Both the position numbers and the translations under genes were made by a program. Positions 15,647 to 20,993 of a DNA stretch of 20,993 nucleotides are shown piece by piece. Positions within the stretch are counted from its first letter, which is position 1. Each line of letters starts with the position of its first letter. The DNA is from CAYJWL01 sp964373855 (GTDB lineage Bacteria > Patescibacteriota > Andersenbacteria > UBA10190), in assembly GCA_964373855.1 (NCBI GenBank), contig CAYJWL010000013.1, positions 1 to 20,993 on the forward strand, written 5' to 3'. The notes beneath the pieces are model-generated. The model was given only the letters and a program-made list of their open reading frames with translations, was not told the DNA's origin and made no database searches.

Positions 15647-15672
15647 ATTACTATTTTCTAAATTTCTACCCT

Positions 15673-16713
15673 GTGATTGGCATTGATATTTCTGATCGCT
15701 CTATTAAAGTGGCTGAAATTACAGCCAGTCCGGGCCAAATGGCGTTACGTACAGTTTGCTGGTCGCCTCTCTTGCCGGATTTAATACACCGCGGAGTCAT
15801 TCAAGATGTGCCGGCTGTCTCGGGGGCTTTACGCGATGCCTTCGCGAAGTGCTCGCCTTTTCCCCTGGACGGGCGGGCGGTGGTTGCGTCAATCCCGGAG
15901 ACACAATCGTTTGTCCGTGTTCTCGAGGTGCCGGACATGTCCAGCCGGGAGATGGACGAAGCGATTCAATGGGCGGTCCGCCAGCATATCCCTTTTGATT
16001 TGGATAGAGTGTACCTTGATTGGCAGCTGCTGCCGGCCTTGAGAGATGCCCGGCGCCGCGAGGTGTTAGTCGGGGCGGCACAGCGCGCTGTTGTTGACCC
16101 CCTGTTAGAAGTCCTTGACGGAGCCAATTTGCAAGTGGTCGGATTAGAATTAGAAGCGCAAGCGATTGTCCGCAGTCTCCTGCCGAAACAGGCCGCTGAC
16201 GTATTTGGTGTGCTGATCATCGACCTCGGAGCAACCTATACAAATATTATTTTTTTTGACGGGGGAGCAATGCGTTTTACTACAAGTGTCCAGTTCGGGG
16301 GCGATCATTTGACCCAGCAACTGGCACGGTCGTTGCATATGCAGCCGAGTATCGCGGCCGAAAAGAAAGCTATGGTTGGCCTCAAATATACATCGGGTGA
16401 CGATGCTGATGTCTCGCTGTCGTTGCGGCAGGCAACAATCGAGTTATTTCAGGCAGTAGAAAAAGTTGTGCGTGAGCTAATCATCCAGATGCAGTCAGGC
16501 CAGGCAGTCAAAGCGATTTTGCTCTCGGGCGGATCGGCTAACCTGCCCGGTATACTTGAGGTGGTGAGTGAAGTATTCCCGGGAATTCCCGTACAGATGG
16601 GCAATCCCTGGACGAATGTATTTAATGAAGATGCCCAGCTGCGGGCACCCTTGTCCCCGCAAGACGCTAATCATTTTGTCACGGCGATCGGTTTGGCATT
16701 GCGGCCAGCGTAA
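15673..16713 (+). CDS. pilM: Type IV pilus assembly protein PilM, cassette 2
   Basis: 346 residues from GTG 15673, aligned with the ATG of the first pilM. Motifs: GIDISDRSIKV (3-13), LIIDLGATYTN (phosphate 2) and LLSGGSANLPG (adenosine loop), plus VVASIPETQSFVRVLEVPDM and HIPFDLDRVYLDWQ. Clearly paralogous to the first PilM but diverged along its length except for the first 13 codons, which are identical in DNA. All nucleotide-site glycines and acidic residues seem kept, so it should be active. Four nt separate it from pilN of the same cassette. Confidence 0.94.
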   Translation: MIGIDISDRSIKVAEITASPGQMALRTVCWSPLLPDLIHRGVIQDVPAVSGALRDAFAKCSPFPLDGRAVVASIPETQSFVRVLEVPDMSSREMDEAIQWAVRQHIPFDLDRVYLDWQLLPALRDARRREVLVGAAQRAVVDPLLEVLDGANLQVVGLELEAQAIVRSLLPKQAADVFGVLIIDLGATYTNIIFFDGGAMRFTTSVQFGGDHLTQQLARSLHMQPSIAAEKKAMVGLKYTSGDDADVSLSLRQATIELFQAVEKVVRELIIQMQSGQAVKAILLSGGSANLPGILEVVSEVFPGIPVQMGNPWTNVFNEDAQLRAPLSPQDANHFVTAIGLALRPA

Positions 16714-16717
16714 AACT

Positions 16718-17263
16718 ATGTCTCTTGAACTCAACTTAATTCCGCCGCACCGCCGCCGGCTCTTAGATAAGCAGTCGACCATTAATAATCTCAGCGGACT
16801 AGTCCGCGCCCTGGGACGCAGCCTGATCGTACTAACGATTATCGGTGTGGGGGCTATCCTGGTTCTGCAAGTATTAGTGTTGGCGGCTTCTCAGTCTTCC
16901 GCCGGCGAGCTGGACATAGAGATTAGCCGGTTTAAAGACCGGCGCGAGGAGATCGCCCGACAAAATCAGAGATTATCTATTATGCATGATGTATCTGCCA
17001 AGCGAGTTGTTTGGTCTGATCTGGTGCCTGACCTGCTGACAATAATGCCCAACGGTGTCAGCTTGGACCAGATCAAAGGTCGGGTGCTGCACCAAAATGC
17101 CACGATTGATTTACATGGCCGGGCGGTGAATCGTAATACTTTATTAGCGCTGAATGAACGGCTAGAGTCGCTGTCCTGGGTGAGCAATGTCATGGCACCT
17201 CATGCTAATCTTTTAGGCCGCCTTAACCCGGAGTTTTCTTTTACCTTGCAAATTAAGAAGTAA
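16718..17263 (+). CDS. pilN: Type IV pilus assembly protein PilN, cassette 2
   Basis: 181 residues. The tail MSLELNLIPPHRRR is the LNLIP version of the PilM-docking motif. One transmembrane helix lies at about 32-55 (SLIVLTIIGVGAILVLQVLV), then a coiled coil and a domain with VWSDLVPDLLTIMP, IDLHGRAVN and a closing FSFTLQIKK. These positions match WTEMVDEVLAAVP and FSFTLYQ of the first PilN. The difference in the docking tail suggests each PilN may pair with its own PilM (inference). Confidence 0.92.
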   Translation: MSLELNLIPPHRRRLLDKQSTINNLSGLVRALGRSLIVLTIIGVGAILVLQVLVLAASQSSAGELDIEISRFKDRREEIARQNQRLSIMHDVSAKRVVWSDLVPDLLTIMPNGVSLDQIKGRVLHQNATIDLHGRAVNRNTLLALNERLESLSWVSNVMAPHANLLGRLNPEFSFTLQIKK

Positions 17264-17270
17264 CAAGAGG

Positions 17271-17840
17271 ATGAAGGTTTTTTCTGCACAAGTAATGCGA
17301 TTATTGCGGGGTGTGATCTTGCTGGCCGTGCTAGCGGCTGTCCAGCCGTTTGTTTGGAGAACAGTAGCGTCCTCCGCTGCCACTCTCCAAGATAAGCGCA
17401 CGATTAAACAACAAACTATTGCCTTGCGTGAGCGTCTGGCGGTGATCGATGCCGCCTTTACAGAACAGACGGCGTCGTTGGAAGATCTGGCAGAAATTTT
17501 TCCGCCTGTATCTTCAACATCGGCGGCGGTAGAACGCCTGGAAGAATTGGCAGATAATCGTGACATCGCCTTGACCATACAAAATATTCAGGAGGAAAAA
17601 CCATTAGGCCCGCTCAATCGAAGCGTGGTGGTGCCTTTGACAATCTCTGTTAAAGCAACTGGAGCGGTCGACCGCTTGCTGGAGTATATTGATGCGGTTG
17701 AGCATGTGCCGGAAGTCACTGCCATCGATGAATGGGTGTTGAACTCTACGATTGACAATACCAGTGCTGATAATTGGCCACACCGGCTGACCCTAAACGT
17801 TGTCTGGTATTTTCAACCGGCAGCGGTGGCCAGCCAATAA
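17271..17840 (+). CDS. pilO: PilO-like pilus assembly protein, cassette 2
   Basis: 189 residues. One N-terminal hydrophobic helix (about 9-28), a coiled coil (LQDKRTIKQQTIALRERLAV), the segment LEDLAEIFPPVSST, then VPLTISVKATGAVDRLLEYI and DAVEHVPEV, matching the PilO-like ..LTI..G....LL..I..V.H.P pattern of the first copy. It starts 7 nt after pilN, with AAGAGG abutting the ATG. Assignment rests on order, topology and this motif. Confidence 0.87.
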   Translation: MKVFSAQVMRLLRGVILLAVLAAVQPFVWRTVASSAATLQDKRTIKQQTIALRERLAVIDAAFTEQTASLEDLAEIFPPVSSTSAAVERLEELADNRDIALTIQNIQEEKPLGPLNRSVVVPLTISVKATGAVDRLLEYIDAVEHVPEVTAIDEWVLNSTIDNTSADNWPHRLTLNVVWYFQPAAVASQ

Positions 17841-17847
17841 TTTTGCT

Positions 17848-18201
17848 ATGGCTATAAGTCTTTTTAAGCAAAGCGAGGATGACTGGTGGGTGATCTGGAA
17901 ACCGCGCCTTGTATGGGCTGGGCAAGCAGCTCTCCGCGCCTTGGCAAGTAAAGTTATGCGAACAGTATATATTGGCGCCGCTGTTGGTTTGGCGGTTTGG
18001 CTTTTATATGCAAATCTCTGGCAGCTTTTGCAGCAGAAGGATGTATTACCGGCCGGGGTATCAGCCGAAAATCCGGCCCTACAAGACGCCATGCTGACAA
18101 CTATTCGCCAGGGAAGAACCGACCGGACACAATATACCCCGCGTTCGTATGCCAGCTACGTCAGGTCATTCACGGTACCGAGCACAACGCCAACCCCATG
18201 A
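17848..18201 (+). CDS. Small single-span membrane protein, fourth member of pil cassette 2
   Basis: 117 residues from ATG 17848, 7 nt after pilO. A cytoplasmic N-terminus with Trp/Arg residues (DDWWVIWKPRLVWAG), one hydrophobic helix (YIGAAVGLAVWLLYANLW), then NPALQDAMLTTIRQGRTDR and a Thr/Pro-rich C-terminus. Same position and architecture as the gene at 15116, with little obvious identity. Its stop overlaps the cytidylyltransferase start as ATGA (18198-18201). Function unknown. Confidence 0.8.
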   Translation: MAISLFKQSEDDWWVIWKPRLVWAGQAALRALASKVMRTVYIGAAVGLAVWLLYANLWQLLQQKDVLPAGVSAENPALQDAMLTTIRQGRTDRTQYTPRSYASYVRSFTVPSTTPTP

Positions 18202-18626
18202 ATGGTGCGCGCCGCGTCGTTGTGTTTGGCACTTTTGATCCCCTGCACGCCGGACACCGCTACTTTTTTAAGCAGGCCCGTAGCTTAGGCAGTTATTTGC
18301 TGGTGGTAGTGGCTACCGATGTTGCTGTGCGCGCCGCCAAGCACCATGAACCCGAGCAGCCGGCGGCCAGCAGGCTGGAGCAGGTGGCAGCCGATCCGGC
18401 GGTTGATGAGGCCAGGCTTGGTGATGATAGACCGCAAGAGTATCAACTGCTTACATATTTAGATTTTGATGTAATCGCGCTGGGCTATGATCAGAAGCCA
18501 AGCGATGCAGAAGTAAGGGCTTTGCTCGATCAGGCGGGGAAAAGCGATGTGGCAATTGTCCGCCTCGATTCATATCAGCCCGAGATATTCAAATCTTCGC
18601 TCCTAAAAGATAAGGACGAAGCATAA
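18198..18626 (+). CDS. Cytidylyltransferase-like nucleotidyltransferase (FAD synthase / TagD type)
   Basis: 142 residues. GTFDPLHAGHRYFFKQA near the N-terminus is the HxGH-type nucleotide-binding signature of the cytidylyltransferase superfamily. LLVVVATD, SRLEQVAADPAVDEARLGD and ALGYDQ follow the pattern of archaeal-type FAD synthases and glycerol-3-phosphate cytidylyltransferases. The usual C-terminal ISTT/SS-R-T signature is not evident; the protein ends with EIFKSSLLKDKDEA. The substrate cannot be decided from sequence. It is co-translated (ATGA overlap) with the pil cassette and ends 10 nt from a convergent gene, with no terminator seen between them. Confidence 0.85.
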   Translation: MNGARRVVVFGTFDPLHAGHRYFFKQARSLGSYLLVVVATDVAVRAAKHHEPEQPAASRLEQVAADPAVDEARLGDDRPQEYQLLTYLDFDVIALGYDQKPSDAEVRALLDQAGKSDVAIVRLDSYQPEIFKSSLLKDKDEA

Positions 18627-18636
18627 TATTGGTAAG

Positions 18637-19485
18637 TCAGCCTTGCCATTGCTTCAGGACTTGTTCGTATGTTTCCGGTGTTGAAACATCAAACCATTGT
18701 CCCTCAAAGGGATACCCATAAAGTCTGCCCTGATCAATCATCTCGGGAAAAACATCCTGCTCGAGCGATAACAGGCGGCGCCGATTGGCGGGAAAGAAGT
18801 CAAACATACTTTGATTGAACGCCGCCAGGCCGGCGAATATCAGCCGCGACACGCCTGCGCTGATAGTGGGCTTTTCGGAGAATTCAACGACTCTCGTGCC
18901 GCGCAGCCGCACGGCGCCATAAGCGGAGGGATCGGCCACTGAAGTTAAGCCAATGGTGCCAACGGCGGCCTTATTATTGTAGTGGGTTTGCAAGAATTCA
19001 GTCAGGTCCAAGTCCAGCAGCACATCCGCGTACAGCATGAGAAATGGCCCGTCTCCAAGGTGTGTTCGGCTTGCCAGCAGGGCTCCGCCCGTGCCGGTTG
19101 GCGTCTTCTCCTTGGCATATTTAATAGCCACGCCAAACCTTGACCCATCGCCGAAATGATCCTGTATTTTGCTGCCCAAGTGGCTGGTAGTGATGATGAC
19201 ATCTGTAATCTCATGTTGACGGAGCAGATCAATAGTATATTCCAACAGCGGCCGTCCTTTCACTGGAATCAGGGGCTTAGGAATCTCATACGTGAACGGC
19301 CGCATATTTACCCCTTGCCCGCTGGCTAAAATTACCGCCTGTCTGGTTTCCTTGCTAAGTATTTTGGACAAAAAGACCTCGAGGGCATGGGAGCGATTGC
19401 GAATACGCTGATGGTCAATTGTGCGGTCAAGGCCGCGCAATAAATCTTTTCTGATAGTAATGGTAATTCTTTCCCGATGGGGCAT
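18637..19485 (-). CDS. Sugar-phosphate nucleotidyltransferase with N-terminal ribbon-helix-helix domain
   Basis: 282 residues from the ATG at 19485. Residues about 4-46 (RITITIRKDLLRGLDRTIDH, NRSHALEVFLSKIL) have the strand-helix-helix pattern of CopG/Arc-type DNA-binding domains. From about 50, VILASGQGVNMRPFT and PKPLIPVKGRPLLEYTIDLL are the signature of the glucose-1-phosphate thymidylyltransferase/mannose-1-phosphate guanylyltransferase superfamily, followed by GTGGALL, YADVLLDLDL, EFSEKP and WFDVSTPETYEQ. The first loop is LASGQGVNMRP where LAGGxGTRLRP is usual. The longer frame to TTG 19587 adds unremarkable residues and crosses the promoter region. A role in GDP-mannose or other sugar-nucleotide supply for glycosylation is inference. 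The fusion may couple catalysis to gene control. Confidence 0.88.
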   Translation of the reverse strand: MPHRERITITIRKDLLRGLDRTIDHQRIRNRSHALEVFLSKILSKETRQAVILASGQGVNMRPFTYEIPKPLIPVKGRPLLEYTIDLLRQHEITDVIITTSHLGSKIQDHFGDGSRFGVAIKYAKEKTPTGTGGALLASRTHLGDGPFLMLYADVLLDLDLTEFLQTHYNNKAAVGTIGLTSVADPSAYGAVRLRGTRVVEFSEKPTISAGVSRLIFAGLAAFNQSMFDFFPANRRRLLSLEQDVFPEMIDQGRLYGYPFEGQWFDVSTPETYEQVLKQWQG

Positions 19486-19491
19486 ATGTAG

Positions 19492-19497
19492 ATAGTA
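19492..19497 (-). promoter_or_regulatory. Possible -10 of a leaderless promoter for the RHH-nucleotidyltransferase
   Basis: On the minus strand TACTAT lies 6 nt before the ATG at 19485, the same spacing seen at other starts here. The -35 is weak (TGGCAT with an 18-bp spacer). Confidence 0.3.
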
Positions 19498-19533
19498 ACT
19501 GCTAATTGGCCCGCCATGCCAGTCTGCCGCAGC

Positions 19534-19563
19534 TTGACATAAATCTATTGCCGGTGATAGCCT
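19534..19563 (+). promoter_or_regulatory. Promoter with perfect -35 upstream of the 35-codon ORF
   Basis: TTGACA (19534-19539), 18-bp spacer, TG-A-TAGCCT extended -10 (hexamer 19558-19563). The start is predicted near 19570-19571, at the ATG of the small ORF, suggesting a leaderless message. Confidence 0.5.
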
Positions 19564-19570
19564 GACAGTA

Positions 19571-19678
19571 ATGAAAATGTCTCTCAACCAAGTACGCGAT
19601 TACGACTGGAGCATGCCACCGGCGCTGGTGCTCGGCCTGTTTATTTTGTTTGGCTTCTTATCAGCCGGGATTTGGTGA
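19571..19678 (+). CDS. Small membrane peptide (35 residues)
   Basis: ATG at 19571, stop TGA 19676-19678. A short polar N-terminus (MKMSLNQVRDYDW) is followed by one hydrophobic segment of about 18 residues (ALVLGLFILFGFLSAGIW) running to the end. The support is positional: a promoter with TTGACA directly upstream and a strong terminator 32 nt downstream make an isolated transcription unit exactly around it. ATG 19577 is an alternative start. No family recognised. Confidence 0.5.
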   Translation: MKMSLNQVRDYDWSMPPALVLGLFILFGFLSAGIW

Positions 19679-19709
19679 AAGTGCCTAATTGATTGCGGAC
19701 ATTATCACG

Positions 19710-19740
19710 AACTCCCGGCAAAAGCCGGGAGTTTTGTTTG
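19710..19740 (+). terminator. Rho-independent terminator after the small membrane peptide
   Basis: A 10-bp perfect stem AACTCCCGGC/GCCGGGAGTT (19710-19719/19724-19733) with loop AAAA, followed by a T-rich tail (TTGTTTG). Confidence 0.88.
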
Positions 19741-19786
19741 TTCTTTCTCGCTCGTGTGCCCTTTTTTAAGGAACGGGAGGTGGATG

Positions 19787-20383
19787 ATGCATTTGATCTT
19801 GGACGCGCTGGATTTTGCTGGTCAGTTCGCGGGCGCAGCGGATGAAATGATATTGTGGTGGCGTACCCAGCATCCTTCGCTGGAGCCGGTATTGACGGAT
19901 GTAGGTCATGCGCGGCAAGTCTCTGTCGGCGTTGCCGGATCGTCAGAGCCCAAGGCTTTGCAAGCTTGTCTGGCTGTGCGGGAAGGGCTGCGCCAGTGGG
20001 GTATAAGCGGCAGTCTCGACAACAAAGCCTTGTCCATACCATGCTGTCTCGGCCGCGCCGCGCTCATAGAAAAACTTCGTAGTATTTCTTGGGTGCAGGG
20101 GCCGTTTCATCTCATCAACGCAAACGTGGCTGGCGTGTCTAATCAGATTCTTCAATCTGATTTTGCGCCGACTGCCCCCGGCTTCTATGCCCATCATGTC
20201 ATTGTGTATGCCGATGATGCCAGGGTATACATGATTGTTGATGGCAAAGAACGGAGTGAGTTAAGGGTCGATCGTCGCGGCCGCGCCCGGCGGCGGAATA
20301 CTGATTTTTACACACACCTCGGGCAGAAATTGTGCCAAGCTGTTATTTCGCCACTGCCGGCACTATCCTCGCGCGCGGGCTAA
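19787..20383 (+). CDS. Hypothetical protein (198 residues), unrecognised
   Basis: The start at ATG 19787 is chosen because GGGAGG at 19775-19780 sits 6 nt upstream, the best Shine-Dalgarno sequence in the window; the adjacent in-frame ATG 19784 is only 3 nt away. The protein appears soluble, with no signal or membrane helix. It contains Trp-rich LWWRTQHP, a central LAVREGLRQWGISGSLDN, FHLINANVAGVSNQIL, HHVIVYADDARVYMIVDG and a basic stretch RVDRRGRARRRN. No catalytic motif was recognised. It is bracketed by terminators at 19710 and 20403, so it forms its own transcription unit. Confidence 0.75.
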   Translation: MHLILDALDFAGQFAGAADEMILWWRTQHPSLEPVLTDVGHARQVSVGVAGSSEPKALQACLAVREGLRQWGISGSLDNKALSIPCCLGRAALIEKLRSISWVQGPFHLINANVAGVSNQILQSDFAPTAPGFYAHHVIVYADDARVYMIVDGKERSELRVDRRGRARRRNTDFYTHLGQKLCQAVISPLPALSSRAG

Positions 20384-20402
20384 AAAACTTCTGATCTGCT
20401 CC

Positions 20403-20442
20403 GCCCTGTCTTCTGCGCAAACGTGAAGGACAGGGCTTTTTT
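20403..20442 (+). terminator. Rho-independent terminator after the 198-residue protein
   Basis: Stem GCCCTGTC/GACAGGGC (20403-20410/20429-20436), followed immediately by six T (20437-20442). Confidence 0.88.
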
Positions 20443-20448
20443 CATCCG

Positions 20449-20457
20449 TGCTATACT
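20449..20457 (+). promoter_or_regulatory. Extended -10 promoter of the PrsW-like gene
   Basis: TG-C-TATACT (20449-20457), with no good -35. The ATG at 20464 lies 6 nt after the hexamer, so the message would be leaderless or nearly so. Confidence 0.5.
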
Positions 20458-20463
20458 GGGCAT

Positions 20464-20993
20464 ATGTCCGCTGCTATCTCCTTGCCTCCCGGCGTGGCGT
20501 TGTCTATAATTGCCTTCTTGTTAAGCCTGTTGCCGGCTGGCTATTTTATTTGGTTATGGTACCTGCGCCGGCGCGATCGCACTCTGCCGGCTCGTTCAAT
20601 CACTCTTGCGTTTATCTTCGGCTTAGCTTTAGTTGTGCCTGCCTTCCAGATTGAAGGCCTGGCGGAAGAGGTGTGGCGGCGCTTTTGGCCGGCCACCTCT
20701 CATTTTTTTGCCGGCGCCGTTCTGCCTTTGCAGGACTGGCGGGATGTGCTCTATCCTGCTCTGGGCACATTCGCCGTCGTGGCAACCGTGGAGGAAGGGC
20801 TGCGGTATCTGCTTATGAGAATCTGGTTCCGCTACAGCCGAATGGTTGATCAGGTATTCGACGGGCTGCTTGTCGGCTTGGCTGTCGGGCTGGGCTTTGC
20901 GACCCTGGAAAATTCAATATATTTTCTGGGATTATTCCAGCACGGCAATTCTGACCCACGTGTCTTTGTACCTTTCCTGCGCCTTGCCACCTC
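20464..20993 (+). CDS. PrsW-family intramembrane protease (3' partial)
   Basis: 176 complete codons before the window ends. Hydrophobic segments lie at about 11-33, 45-60 and 100-110 and from 135. VEEGLR (E110, E111, R114) fits the EExxK/R motif of PrsW, and FDGLLVGLAVGLGFATLEN (D133, F145-x3-E149-N150) fits its second motif FxxxEN. The third conserved His region would lie past the window end. Known family role: membrane-embedded glutamic-type protease, in Bacillus cleaving an anti-sigma factor; the CPR substrate is unknown. ATG 20464 follows an extended -10 by 6 nt, and no Shine-Dalgarno sequence is seen. Confidence 0.87.
   Translation, partial: MSAAISLPPGVALSIIAFLLSLLPAGYFIWLWYLRRRDRTLPARSITLAFIFGLALVVPAFQIEGLAEEVWRRFWPATSHFFAGAVLPLQDWRDVLYPALGTFAVVATVEEGLRYLLMRIWFRYSRMVDQVFDGLLVGLAVGLGFATLENSIYFLGLFQHGNSDPRVFVPFLRLAT

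Noticed and set aside
1..20993. tRNA, rRNA or CRISPR genes
   Set aside because: Reading both strands showed no tRNA cloverleaf, no rRNA sequence and no spacer-repeat array.

Overview
The window reads like a Candidate Phyla Radiation (Patescibacteria) bacterium, most likely a Parcubacteria-type lineage. The reasons are tightly packed genes with ATGA overlaps, minor pilins enlarged by beta-rich surface modules, a surface protein with the CSDSIDNDADTFIDYPAD-type acidic motif, a PilM/PilN/PilO platform without PilP or PilQ, and several apparently leaderless promoters. This placement rests on remembered gene style; no marker gene is present. The sequence is a scaffold: it has two 10-N gaps, and the second (10995-11004) is flanked by an assembly artefact.

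Layout. 1-1384: the end of a Tyr/Pro/Thr-repeat surface protein and a membrane-anchored leucine-rich-repeat protein. 1395-6026: two pilin-like proteins, a 1182-residue PilW-like one and a PilX-like one, carrying related C-terminal modules; the larger also holds a perfect 225-codon tandem duplication. 6028-6858 (minus): a membrane-anchored protein of unknown function with its own promoter. 6940-8361: a PMT-family protein mannosyltransferase. 8408-12788: a minor-pilin operon in the order FimT/GspH-like, PilV-like, PilW-like, PilX-like. 12948-18201: two consecutive, diverged copies of a pilM-pilN-pilO-small membrane protein cassette. 18198-18626: a cytidylyltransferase overlapping the last cassette gene. 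18637-19485 (minus): a sugar nucleotidyltransferase with an N-terminal ribbon-helix-helix domain. 19571-20383: a small membrane peptide and an unrecognised 198-residue protein, each followed by a strong terminator. 20464-end: the start of a PrsW-type membrane protease.

How it fits together. Most of the window builds and decorates a type IV pilus-like machine. Four class III prepilins and two PilX-like proteins would make the tip or display complex. Two PilM/N/O platforms would assemble at the membrane. The mannosyltransferase could glycosylate pilins or other surface proteins, and the nucleotidyltransferase could feed sugar-nucleotide supply; both of those links are inference.

Most unusual are (1) palindrome-rich DNA in or just before the prepilin leader regions of three consecutive minor pilins, including a terminal-inverted-repeat element of about 156 bp; (2) the tandem pilMNO cassettes, whose pilM genes share 39 identical bases at the start codon and similar A/T-rich inverted repeats upstream although the rest has diverged; and (3) the RHH-nucleotidyltransferase fusion.
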